Notes under the pieces: generated by a model
Databases searched by the model: none
What the model was told of the DNA's origin: nothing
The model's input: only the letters and a program-made list of their open reading frames with translations
Program-made: the position numbers and the translations under genes
Shown: positions 22,501 to 30,440 of the stretch, piece by piece
Layout of the letters: every line of letters starts with the position of its first letter
Position numbering within the stretch: the stretch's first letter is position 1
Source of the DNA: Artemia franciscana
Lineage: Eukaryota > Arthropoda > Branchiopoda > Anostraca > Artemiidae
Direction of reading: 5' to 3'
DNA: 64,000 nucleotides
Assembly: GCF_032884065.1 (NCBI RefSeq)
Contig: NC_088868.1
Location: forward strand, 11,470,335-11,534,334

Positions 22501-23647
22501 TTGGCAACCCTACTCCTTCTCTCTCTAGAGGGCCCTGACCTTTGATGGCCTTTAAAAATATGTGTATTATAAAAGTGAAATCTTGCAAAATAGATCTTCT
22601 GCTTAATTGAAATACAATGAAATTGTTTTCAGCTTCATAACTTTGCTCAGTTCCATTTTATAAGGTTTTAAAGATATACAAATACATTTCCTAAGTTAAA
22701 AAAGAAAAAAACATTGATATGGCTCAAAATTCTACTCAAATAACAGGAATTACATTTTTGGAACTAAAGGCAGAGAAAAAGCAACTAGTAACTGAAAATT
22801 AAGGTAAAATGTTGTTTTGTCAAAATTTCAATAGGTATAGACTTGTCATGTAGGCAAATTTCAGGGCCCTCTAGAGGGAGAAGGAGTAGAGGTAGGTGCT
22901 TTAAAATACCTTCCCGGGACATACTTTAGCCTGTAGAACCATCCCTGAAAGTTTCATTTTCCTAACCTTAACCCTTTCCAAGATCGCAAGAAGTCAATTA
23001 ACTAGAATTTTACCAAAAAATTGAGGTAGGCCTATAATTTTTTTTGTTAAAATTCTAATGGGCTAGGTAGGCCAATAGACCTGTCAAGTATGCCAGGCAA
23101 ATTCATAAGACATAGAAATTAGCAGAGAGTTAACATGGTAACTTGGTAATACCTTCCTGGAGTATTTCTTGGCCTGTGTTTATTGCTGAAATTTTTATTT
23201 TAACTTAACCCCTTTCCAAGATAGTGAAATACACCCTGTCTAGAATTTTATCCCTAACTCTATATTATTACCCATTTTTCTCATTTATCAATAATGCCAA
23301 AAAGGGCACTTTGAAACAGTAATTGGTCCAAAAAGGACTTAATTTTCTTTTCTATAGAGAAATGTAGTACCTATGGGTAAATTATTACCACTAGATTTCT
23401 TATTCTATGCTCTTTCGACAGACAAAATTGCTTTTGTGACAATTTACAGGTAAATTTAACTGTTTTACACACAATAGGCCTACTAGTAGGCTAATTTTAG
23501 TTGTTCTTAATAATTTAGAAAAGATCTTCATTCAGTAAACTAAAAACAAGCTTTAATTACTTCAGCACGTCTAAGAGTATCCACAGAAGCTACTACTTCT
23601 GTTTCTTCTGAGCCTTCAGCAAGTAAAACGAGGCAAGTTTTGGCCAT
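7397..23647 (-). CDS. DJ-1: DJ-1/PARK7 orthologue, complete, five coding exons
   Basis: Small cytosolic DJ-1/PfpI-family protein, known in animals for protection against oxidative stress and for deglycase/chaperone-like activity. Coding exons run 23647-23561, 14468-14307, 13308-13239, 12266-12144 and 7536-7397 on the minus strand. All introns are GT...AG, and the phases (0,0,1,1) chain without a stop into 582 nt, or 193 residues; human DJ-1 has 189. Key residues are present: the nucleophile-elbow Cys in IIAAICAG, the acidic partner in AEGSEETE (Glu17, equivalent to human Glu18), the His in KKVTSHPS, and the TSRGPGT segment near the C terminus. The ATG is in a good context (AAAATGG). The odd features are the 9-kb first intron and the start exon sitting between two inverted transposon relics. 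The family call is very secure. Exon 1 is the least conserved part but fits in length, phase and motif. Confidence 0.95.
7960..8090 (-). repeat. Dispersed repeat end, shared with 19,030-19,150
   Basis: Reads on the minus strand GGGCTGTTGTTCGCTCTTTA then CTAGGTTGCAGC, with a 22-bp palindrome GGTTGCAGC-GCAA-GCTGCAACC. A diverged copy on the plus strand at 19,070-19,130 shares GCTCTTTACTAGGTTGCAGC. Probably an old transposon end; both copies lie in DJ-1 introns. Confidence 0.5.
8365..8830. repeat. Three-unit tandem repeat, about 155 bp per unit
   Basis: Units start near 8,365, 8,517 and 8,681 with 'TACCAGAAC-TCATAGA'-type starts and share 'GCTATTTCTCAT', 'AAGTGC-ATATGGCACTAAAA' and 'TTTTGGTGCCA...CTCAA'. 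Diverged about 25-30% by eye. In DJ-1 intron 4. Confidence 0.7.
8960..9900 (+). mobile_element. Dispersed repeat family, copy 3 (mosaic)
   Basis: 9,430-9,790 aligns to copies 1 and 2 (GTCACTTAAAAAGGGCACTA, CTTCTGGCAAAAT, AGATATGAGCTTGAAAC). The start at 8,960-9,080 is an inverted match to the family end also seen at 60-180. The middle, 9,090-9,420, is unrelated. The copy lies in DJ-1 intron 4 and lacks the 3' hairpin. Confidence 0.5.
9901..12143. other. DJ-1 intron 4, 5' part: diverged repeat ends, no gene seen
   Basis: 9,930-10,020 and 10,080-10,220 repeat the dispersed-family end motif (CTTACTTTCAGTTAAAAA on one strand, its inverse on the other). 10,680-12,070 contains C-homopolymers and old repeat-like sequence with short ORFs (such as 10,771-10,977 minus) that I cannot assign. 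Confidence 0.45.
12144..12266 (-). CDS. DJ-1: DJ-1 coding exon 4
   Basis: Phase 1 in and phase 1 out, 123 nt. The peptide PLCLMTHSIGLGKKVTSHPS contains the His (human His126 position) that lies next to the reactive Cys, followed by a VQDKLVAGGYQYSEQ segment matching the DJ-1 'HPLAKDKMMNGGHY' region. The acceptor is TTTTTAG and the donor GTGTGT. Confidence 0.95.
12267..13238. other. DJ-1 intron 3
   Basis: No gene or clear element. It has an A-run near 12,627-12,640 and a G+C-richer patch at 12,780-12,960 that may be an old repeat. Confidence 0.5.
13239..13308 (-). CDS. DJ-1: DJ-1 coding exon 3 (nucleophile elbow)
   Basis: 23 codons plus one base. The peptide SPKVARLLKNHEKRGSIIAA ends in ICAG, the DJ-1 nucleophile elbow with the reactive cysteine (human Cys106). 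The donor is CTG|GTGAGT and the acceptor follows a T-run. The Gly codon after ICA is split by the intron. Confidence 0.96.
13309..14306. other. DJ-1 intron 2
   Basis: About 1 kb of AT-rich sequence without recognisable coding or repeat structure. Confidence 0.5.
14307..14468 (-). CDS. DJ-1: DJ-1 coding exon 2
   Basis: 54 codons, phase 0 to 0, with acceptor TTAACAG and donor GTATGT. The peptide begins INVTLASLHGKDPVTCSRGV and continues through IIVPDASLDD to the conserved LVPGG turn and ENLSQ. It aligns without gaps to the DJ-1 region between strand 2 and the helix before the nucleophile elbow. Confidence 0.96.
14469..14969. other. DJ-1 intron 1, start
   Basis: Non-coding as far as I can see. 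It contains CAGGGTTGCC at about 14,698, which resembles a hAT terminus and precedes the hAT fragment at 14,970. Confidence 0.4.
14970..15470 (+). pseudogene. hAT transposase fragment, ZMYM1-like, C-terminal
   Basis: Two frames together carry the end of a hAT-type transposase. 14,978-15,160 reads RFSRKENFKVNIFVIICNSF then KKRSEEYKTIKNNFS. 15,280-15,468 reads TTFPNLNIIQIIYLTLTISN then ANGKRSFSVMVEIKKKKIES, the hAT dimerisation motif with the (A)N-G-RSFS signature. A frameshift and a gap separate them. The element lies in DJ-1 intron 1 on the opposite strand. A CAGGGTTGCC sequence at 14,698 could be its 5' end, but no partner end is visible. Confidence 0.7.
15851..16175. repeat. Two-unit tandem repeat, about 162 bp, of a dispersed family
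   Basis: Units start at 15,851 and about 16,012 and share 'ATTCAA-TTAAG-TTTACTCGTTTT', 'TTATATTAGTAGCT' and 'TTTCTGTT-GTTTTGGGTTTCAT'. An inverse match to the last motif occurs at 34,660-34,860 and a weaker one at 85-180. Confidence 0.7.
16176..17289. other. DJ-1 intron 1, probable decayed transposon body
   Basis: GC is higher than in the neighbouring AT-rich DNA and the region abuts the transposase-like fragment at 17.3 kb, so it may be the rest of that element. No frame is long enough to name. Confidence 0.35.
17290..18250 (-). pseudogene. Decayed transposase-like repeat, copy 1
   Basis: The minus-strand frame 17,773-17,330 (147 codons) contains CLKIFSAIPRSCGVSSRNVA then WRMDKKSNPLNKIKRDVYKH and CYSSTRKKYLPQNFKNK. 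The pattern (HTH-like block, basic K-N-I-K-x-D, then CYSSTRKKYL) recalls an uncharacterised DDE-type transposase family of arthropods and cnidarians. I cannot name it. Upstream minus-strand sequence to about 18,250 is rich in Lys/Glu codons but broken. It matches 31,198-31,830 closely, so it is a dispersed element, not a host gene. Confidence 0.5.
18251..20189. other. DJ-1 intron 1, repeat-like sequence without a recognisable gene
   Basis: 19,030-19,150 matches the repeat end at 7,960-8,090 (inverse). The remainder shows only short ORFs. 19,990-20,180 has a 63-codon plus-strand frame without known motifs just outside the left palindrome arm. Confidence 0.4.
20245..20925 (+). pseudogene. hAT transposase remnant, left copy
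   Basis: The longest open part, 20,392-20,802 (136 codons), runs from MKKDHQGKLLKEFRLTCLGF through LPDFKEEMILKSGGEELVSS to SYFWKLLFDV and then shifts frame. The shifted frame after 20,760 continues into the dimerisation region seen better in the right copy. The N-terminal DDE part is missing, and the C-terminal region is interrupted by the 465-bp deletion. Confidence 0.75.
21911..22077 (-). mobile_element. tRNA-derived SINE in left arm, with target-site duplications
   Basis: On the minus strand the unit begins TCCTGTGGTGGTGCAGTGGA (A-box-like), has CAGAGGTCAAATC (B-box-like) about 40 nt later, and ends in an AATAATAA tail. It is flanked by direct repeats of AAAATCTTCTGCAGTT at about 21,912-21,927 and 22,062-22,077. 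That is the structure of a short pol III retroposon. The exact tRNA source is unclear. Confidence 0.75.
22510..22889. mobile_element. 380-bp element with 29-bp inverted ends
   Basis: 22,510-22,538 (CTACTCCTTCTC...GGGCCCTGA) is repeated inversely at 22,861-22,889 with one mismatch. The arms contain the palindrome CTCTAGAG. There is no coding sequence. It abuts the hAT end of the left arm exactly, so the two elements share a junction. A MITE-like element is the simplest reading. Confidence 0.65.
22805..23275. repeat. Two diverged copies of a 235-bp unit
   Basis: 'AATAC-TTCC-GG-C/GATA-TT-GCCTGT' and 'TTAACC-TTTCCAAGAT-G-GAA' followed by 'CTAGAATTTTA-CC' occur at 22,905-23,015 and 23,140-23,255, preceded by matching 'GACCTGTCA-GTA-GCA-AATTTCA'-type sequence. 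They lie in the palindrome spacer, 3' of DJ-1 exon 1. Confidence 0.6.
23561..23647 (-). CDS. DJ-1: DJ-1 coding exon 1
   Basis: Encodes 29 residues from the start Met: the first beta strand followed by AEGSEETEVVASVDTLRRAE, the conserved DJ-1 N-terminal turn with the acidic residue that pairs with the catalytic Cys. The donor GTAATT is weak but in phase 0, and joins the INVTLASLHG start of exon 2 exactly where other DJ-1 proteins read RRAGI-x-VT. The exon lies in the 1.17-kb spacer of the hAT inverted repeat, and the transposon end starts only 34 bp upstream of the ATG. A separate 5' non-coding exon could exist further upstream but I cannot see one. Confidence 0.88.
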
Positions 23648-24109
23648 TTTGAATATTTTGCTAATTTTGTGGTTTTTCGTACAGGGTTGCCGAAATCTTT
23701 TGGGACTAAAGTGTCAAATTCAGCGAAAACGTGACACTTTTAGTGTCCCCCTAGAAAATTAGGCAATATACTTTAAAAGTTGACATAAAAAAGGCTTTAA
23801 ATGGCTTTCTCACAATGCCATGGCCAGATTTACCTTATTCTTTTTCAAGTAAAAGCAAAGCGGTTCTTAAAATAAGTAAAATCCCATGAAAAACCCCAAA
23901 TCGCCTAATACGCGAAGAAGAAAAAGAATCCAGTACAATTTCTCGGGTTTTCTCGAACCTTCGGTTGTACTAGTTATTCTTCTTCCGAAAACTCAGTAAA
24001 ACCTTATTTTTATTATGGCGTTTTCCGGCAACAGAACTGGCTTTGCCACTTTTTGGACGACAGTTTTCATTTTCGTCGTTTTTGGCAAAAAAATTGAAAG
24101 CACAGTCTT

Positions 24110-24295
24110 ATTTCATGAACTGCAGAAGATTTTTGTCCTGTGGTGGCGCTGTGGATTTGACCTTATCTTGGTGATACGGGACCCAGAGGTCGAATCATGC
24201 TGAAGGAATGCACTGCAGGGCCGACGCAGGGACCTTAGTAGTCAAGAAGCTTCGTTAATTCTTAAATAATAATAACTGCAGAAGATTTTGAATCA
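24110..24295 (+). mobile_element. tRNA-derived SINE in right arm
   Basis: Same unit as at 21,911-22,077, in mirror orientation: TCCTGTGGTGGCGCTGTGGA, then CCAGAGGTCGAATC (closer to a true B box), then an AATAATAA tail. It is flanked by AACTGCAGAAGATTTT at about 24,118 and 24,276. The insertion site is identical in both arms, so the SINE predates the duplication. Confidence 0.75.
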
Positions 24296-25663
24296 TTTGT
24301 GCTGCGTTTGCGGTGTTACAGGAACGTAAAGAAACGTTGGAGTACAACTAAGATGAATGACAAAATGTGTTATTTAGTTTTCACTTTTTCAGCCAAAATG
24401 TCTACTCTTACGGCAAGAAAACGAAAACGGCTATAAAACTTGTCTTCACTATGAGCCACCCCAGCCGTTTCGGCCGGAAAATGCCATAATGAAGACAAGG
24501 CTTAAAAGATTAGCACCAGCAGGTCACAGATACGATGTCTGTCGCTGCCTACACGGCTTAATTGCCCTTGCCCCCTATTTTCCTTCAGTAGCATATCAGA
24601 TCTTCTGCAAATGTTTGTCGACCATTCCCCGCAGACTGATATCGAAAAGTGAGTGAAAGGCGCTTGGCTTGGAACGTGCTTCACATCCTTTTCATCTGGC
24701 TTTCGCCAACTCGTTTGGTAACGTTGCTCTCGCAAAAATACACAACCACATCGTTATTTTATCCAAACATTAACGTATTCATGAGATCAATTAACTAGGA
24801 GATGAAACTTGATAAGGAGAGAAATAATGACAAGACAAAAATCATTTGTTCTGTGTAAAGCTAATTTATTCTTCCAAAAAAAAGAAATGTCAATTCTTTG
24901 CAAATAGTGACAAGACAAAAATCACATGTGCTCAATTTAATGTTGAAATAAAAAAGAAAAAGCACAGAAAACCAAAGAGAAGGGCTTTTTGGTGTCATAG
25001 CTATGGTTTTTCGAGGAAAATCCGTTTCTCACTGCCCAATCTCTTTCTTCTGAGAAGAGGTCGACGGCTTCTGTAAGAGACAATGGAAAGGCTTATATAA
25101 TCGCAATCCTTTCCACCAAAAGCAGAATGGTGCACAACAAATGTCTAAGCAAATCCGAAATATTTTGCGCTAGGCCTTTGCCATCTTCGCGGCTCAAGAT
25201 GGATTGAACGGAAAAACCTAGACAGCATGAAAAGGCCTTTATAAGGGAAAGACTGTGTTGGATTTCACATACGGTGCATTCCATGTTATGAAGGCTTATG
25301 AAAAGTAAGCAGATACATAATGAATCGGATTCCAATTCAGAAGCATTATACAGAGGTCCAGCCACATCCTGGGTTCAGAAACGACCATGTTTTTCAAGAA
25401 AGAAAGGAGAAAATTTCAAGAATGTGAGAGTATGAAGGGAAACTTTAATGCAGAATTCCTGCACAAGAAATATGTTTAAAGCTTCGGCTTTCATTTTTGA
25501 AAAAAAAAATCAATTTTTAGTGGTTAACCATTTTGGAGGAAAAAACTTCAGCTAATGCAATCCAATTTCAGTTATTTGTTTTTCTGATTGGTGAGTCAAA
25601 TAGTTCAGGTTCAGATTTATTCTCTTTTTGCTCATCCTTGTCGTCAGTCTCGCAGTACCACCT

Positions 25664-26420
25664 CTAAAAGTTGTTAAGTGATATTGGCGGAATCTGCCAC
25701 CGATCCACCGACGCAGCGCTACGAGTAACCATCCGCTTTACATGGATGAGTGAATCGACAGTTTTCACTTCCAACCGATTTCGCAACATAGTTTTAATGT
25801 TTGTTGGTTGAGAAAACTGTCTTTCGGCACCAGCACGTGAGTGAGGTAACGCGCATAAGTTCAACAAAAAGTTTGATAGTTCAAAGAATTTGGGGGTGCC
25901 GTCGGGTTCTTTACATCGAACAAGAGCTTCCAAAAATAAGATGGTGAGGACACTAGCTCTTCACCACCAGACTTCAGGATCATTTCTTCTTTGAAATCTG
26001 GCAGGCTCAGCCACTGGTTTTCGAGAGTGTCTCTAGCAGACTTTATCTCGCTCTGACTTTTCCCCAGGAGTTCGCTAAATCTGCTGATCAAAGGACTAAT
26101 CGTTTCAACAGTTCCATTCACGGCAACTTTCGGGTCTAAGTACTCGAGAGATTGTAACGTCTTATCTTTATGATTGACCCGCTTTCTCATCTGCTTCACC
26201 AGTTCAATGTAGAATCCCAAGCACGTCAGCCTAAACTCCTTCAACAGTTTTCCCTGATGGTCCTTTTTCATTCAGATAAGCTTCTGTATTGGGACCACAC
26301 AACACATATTTCACATCTTTGTAGTTTCGGGGCTCAAGAGGCAACTCAAAAGCATCATTTCTGTTCAGGATATCTAGTTTCACGAAGCTCTTGATGACTT
26401 TCATGTCAATCTGAAGCTTG
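25664..26420 (-). pseudogene. hAT transposase remnant, right copy with dimerisation domain
   Basis: 26,271-25,861 encodes the same 136-codon block as the left copy. An overlapping frame, 25,933-25,664, continues with KFFELSNFLLNLCALPHSRA, GAERQFSQPTNIKTMLRNRL and VDSLIHVKRMV, then stops. GAERQFS...RNRL is the hAT C-terminal dimerisation motif. The switch of frame near 25,925 is present in both copies, so both derive from an already broken gene. Confidence 0.8.
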
Positions 26421-26477
26421 TTATTAAAGTGTGGATCATTGTGTCCCCAGACTAGAACTGTACGTTCAAGGTATTTA

Positions 26478-27960
26478 CCTTACCAAGCAAAATGGCAGAT
26501 CACCAGACATTAGCCTTAAATTGACACTCAGTTTATCCCCAAAGGCTATTTATACAGTGCATAGTGATGTTTCCAGTTCACAAAAATTTGTTAAGGTAGT
26601 CCATAAGGACTATTATAATAAATTATTATATAAATTATGTGCCTTGAAGGTAGATTTAAACAATGGCACAAGAGTCAGAACTTGTCATAACGATTGTCAG
26701 AAAGACGAGAAAAATCAATGTTTCATTAGGCCAGCAATAACCACAAAAAAATACTGTTGATATGTCAGATTTTACAGCCGAACTAGCAGGCCTTCCTCAG
26801 CAAAATAAAAACCTCCCCTTTTCACATCTTCATGACAATGGTATAAAGAGGTCAATATAGAGTCCTTTCACATTTGAACTTCTTATGTTTAGGGGTGTCA
26901 GAGAATCACAACTGAGACACTGAGTAGTTACAGAATTACTTCAATCTGAAAAGCTGTCCTAACTGAAATAACTGTGTAAAAATTATACTAGAAAAAGGGT
27001 GACCACACCTTAGTTAACAACTAGGTTTATAGCTATAGAATCTACAATACTCATAGAATGAACATCTGGCCTATACCCTCATGTAGAGATGCATCAAAAT
27101 GTGAAATGAGGAAAAAACCCAAGTTGGTCAAGTTAGGATTGCCTTCAGCCAACCTGCTTGTTTACATGTCTGTGGTCGATTTAGACGCTTCATAACTTGT
27201 TTTGTGTGCGTAATCTTGGAAAGCTTGGTTGGTTTTAATAATAGTCTTCTGTTTCTTCTTTAAACAGGCCACCAGGTTACAGCATGTAAAGCGAAACATT
27301 TTTAACTGCCGTTCTTGCATCCTTTCATCACTTTAGGCAAAAAGCACATTTCGTTAGTTAGCACTTGGTACATTGGATGTGATGTTCGGTCTATGACAGT
27401 ATTACATGTTCTTGACAGCTACCAGAGAATTTTCTAGTGAGTTAGACTGTACCCATACGGGACAGGGTCCACCCTCTCAAATGCATGTGAACTTAAACTG
27501 CATATTTACTAAAAGCCTAATGTCTTAATTCAGGAAATCAACTTAGGTTCACCCTCGTCCAAAAAAATATTTAGCAGCAGCAAATCAGATCAGGATCATA
27601 TAGTTTGCTACTAACTACTATCCAGGCCGCACCTCTGCATACTCCTGTAGACTACAAGTCATAAAACAGCTTAAGCTTTTACTTACCAGCAGTCATATGC
27701 TTGCTTCAGTTTTTTATCAAATAAACTTTTTTCTAAACTCTCTTGAGCAAGTCACATGTTTCACCACGTTTGAATTTTCGTGCTTTTAAAAAGGAAAGTA
27801 GTGTGGATACGATAAAAAAAAAAATCCCTAAGACGAAAACGAACCTGAAAAGCACAAAACACAAATTAAAAGCAGTTGCAGTTAAGAAAAAACTGAAAAT
27901 AAATACATACGGTGTTGATTTTGAAAAAATGTCACAAAGTGTCCTTTTTTCCAAAAAGTT
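26478..27960. other. Upstream of DJ-1, no gene recognised
   Basis: Short ORFs only (such as 26,431-26,760 plus). No known domain. This is the interval where a DJ-1 promoter or 5' non-coding exon could lie if transcription reads through the right hAT arm. Confidence 0.4.
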
Positions 27961-28046
27961 TCCTTTTTTCACCCAATAGTGGCACGGTGTCACCCAGAGT
28001 GAAATAGTGTCAAAAAAGCACTAAAAGTGTCCCTTTGGCAACCCTG
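27961..28046. mobile_element. Possible solo hAT end
   Basis: Sequence rich in 'GTGTC' repeats (AAAAAGCACTAAAAGTGTCC) ending TTTGGCAACCCTG at 28,046. It resembles the 22,440-22,512 end in style (CACTAAAAGTGTC...GGCAACCCT). The rest of the element is not identifiable. Confidence 0.4.
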
Positions 28047-28267
28047 GTTTCGGATACACAGGGACAAGATGCACCATTTCCTGGAATTTAATGGATTTTC
28101 AATGGGGTTTTAGGGAATTTTAATGAAATTTTAAGGTCCCAAAAAAGCTAAAAAAGAAACATTTGTAGAAAAGCTTTTCATGGATTAGAGGATTTCTGGC
28201 ATGATTCTAAAAACAACCAGTAATAGAAGTTTTTTCAAATGGAAGCGAACTAACAAAACTTTTCATT

Positions 28268-28329
28268 CGGAATCGTTTAAAAGTATCCACATAGGCTACT
28301 ATTTCCGTCTCTTCTGATGCGAGGCTCCC
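28268..28329 (-). pseudogene. Decayed second copy of DJ-1 exon 1
   Basis: The minus strand reads SEETEIVAYVDTFKRF in one frame, against SEETEVVASVDTLRRA in the functional exon at 23,561-23,647. The nucleotide match is about 75-80% by eye over 52 bp and continues weakly into the 3' intron. The 5' part with the start Met is not recognisable and no donor GT is kept. It is most simply a decayed duplicate of the first exon. An alternative first exon is less likely because frame and start are lost. Confidence 0.65.
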
Positions 28330-30189
28330 ATGGCATTAATAAAGTTTTTCATGAAACTGTAAACTATAAAATTTGTCCCACTCACACAAGAGTTTTACCT
28401 TTTTACTTTGCAGCAATTTTTATTGCAAATAACTGAATCAATCAGAAGTGCAGCTGAGGAAATCATCATTTTTGACATTTTTTGTCTTTTAACAAGTAAT
28501 GCTTAGATTAAAATGTTTTTTGTCTAACCATTATTCTGTTACCAAGGAAAATATTTAAACCAGTGTACAATATTGTATATGTAAATACTTATTTGTTAGT
28601 AGTTTATTTAAAATTTTCTACGAGCCTTCTGCTGTTGGCTGAACTTTGCGGGCTTTCAAGTTTCTTCCCCTAAAAAGTCCCATAGGTTTGGACCCAAAAC
28701 GACCTAAATACAGCAATAATTCTCATTATCACACAGTTCGATAGAGATTTGACTTTCTTCTATATCAAATGTCATTTATCAACTTAGAACCTACCCTTCT
28801 CTTCTTCAAATAATGAATTTCGTCTTGACACCCTTAAGGTGCTATTTTTTCTAAAAAATTATAATGCAATGAAACAAACGCTTCTTCCTAGATGTTCTGA
28901 AGACGAGAATTTGGAGCATCACCCCCTTCCTCGGAAAATTCAGACCGGATATAAACTTTCCAATAGGTTAACGCATGAGTATCCCTCCTTCCCATCTTAT
29001 TCAAAAAACCCCTACCCCTTTACATCTGTCACAAAGGTTGGTATGAATTCTGACCCCCCCCCCTCATCTCACAGAAAACGAGGGTGCTGCAAAAGCAGTG
29101 CTGCATCGAGACATTTCTAAAAGCAAAACCAGTACACTAGCTTTCGCATTCAATAACCATAGATTGAGATCTGACAATCCTTTCTTGTAGATGTGCAAAT
29201 GACGAAATTCGGAAAAATCATCGTTTTCGCCCTCACTCGAATATAAGTTCAACTATAACAAGACTTAAGAAGTTCACTTCTTGTAGTTTTATATGCACGA
29301 GGAATTTAAGGACATACCCTCAGAATCGAAAATTCCAAAAAAACAAAAAAATTCCAAATTTCAGACTTCCAGGATTATTTCCTAGAAAGTAAACAAACGT
29401 GCATTATTTTTTAGCTCTGGCTACTAAGAGATAATTTTGTGTTCAGCATGCATCTGATATTGCATGATCCGAAAGAATTTTACTTTTAGAACTATGATAG
29501 TTCTGTTCCGCTCCCCATTTATCCTATTTGGTTGGCTTGAAAAAGTGTTTCCCTGGAAAATCACTAAAAATAGCTGACTTTACAATGTTTTGATTTCCTG
29601 AAACAGAAATCGAAGCGCATGAAAGATTAGTCAAAGAACGTCAAAGTCCAAGAGGGATTTGCTGGTTGCAAAAAAAAAAAAAAAAAAAAAAAAAACAAAA
29701 AAAAAACAGAAAACTACATAACAAATAGTTTTGATGAAAGGCACGTACATATCAGTAGATGTGAGCAATTCCTAACAAAAAGAGATGCACAAATAGGCCT
29801 ACTGCGCAATTTTACAGAAAATTACTCGTTGGATCACAATGATTTTGAGATAGCGAAGAAACACACCCACCGTTTCTTTTTTTTAGCATATTTTTCTTCT
29901 CCGCACATGAATCTTTTCATTCTTCGTTTTCTTTCGATCTTCATTTTCTTATCTCACTTGCAGAAATATTGAAAGTTCGAGGTGTTGACACCTACATTAT
30001 TCTCAGCAAATTCTGGATAATTAAGATCGCCGTTGCGCAAATAACTAGTCATTCACAAGAGCAAACCAGCCGAAAAAAATTTTTAAGTTATTCTCCACTC
30101 CTTAAAAATACGTCAAACAACACAACTCATGTTGAATTATGAAATTCGATCTGATTGATTGTCCATTACCAGACAATGGGTTGTTTTTT
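28330..30189. other. Intergenic, nothing recognised
   Basis: Contains an A-rich run at 29,670-29,707 and a C-run near 29,056. The ORFs at 28,839-29,120 (plus) and 29,064-29,252 (minus) overlap one another and show no family signature. Confidence 0.45.
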
Positions 30190-30440
30190 TTTCAGATGAA
30201 GAAGCCTTAGGAGAATTGGAAAATAAGTCTGAAAACTAAGATTAAAACATTGAAAGCCATGGAAATGACAGTAGTTAAATATGGTTGTGATTCTCGATCA
30301 CTTCAAAAGGCTGAGAAAGATATATTGAATTGTCTTTGGGGGAATTGTCTATGGATAGTCCTAGGTACTTGTTTGACTGACTGTATATAAAGCAAGTACG
30401 ATTCTCTAAACCCGCGTTCGGGAAAAGCCTTAGAGGACAT
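30190..30440 (+). mobile_element. RTE-type LINE fragment
   Basis: The plus strand reads KTKIKTLKAMEMTVVKYGCD then ILNCLWGNCLWIVLGTCLTD, matching the C-terminal region of the RTE-like LINE at 58.5-59.6 kb ([20 protein letters not shown]). It is heavily decayed and flanked by an upstream T-run. Confidence 0.7.

Larger units (their letters stand above)
20190..22512 (+). mobile_element. Left arm of large inverted repeat: inactive hAT relic
   Basis: Matches 23,682-26,477 in inverted orientation over its whole length. It begins near CCTTGAATGTACAGTTCTAG (5' truncated, inside the transposase gene) and ends with GGCAACCCTA at 22,503-22,512, a typical hAT terminus. Relative to the right arm it has lost about 465 bp at 20,92x, at an ATG microhomology. 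It contains a SINE with target duplications. CpG sites of the right arm are often TG or CA here. Confidence 0.85.
23682..26477 (-). mobile_element. Right arm of large inverted repeat: inactive hAT relic
   Basis: Starts with the hAT terminus CAGGGTTGCC at 23,682 and runs to about 26,477, where homology to the left arm stops at the same transposase position. It carries the same SINE, the same frameshift and the same 5' truncation as the left arm, plus 465 bp (25,281-25,740) missing on the left. It lies 34 bp upstream of the DJ-1 start codon and therefore occupies the DJ-1 promoter position. Confidence 0.85.
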
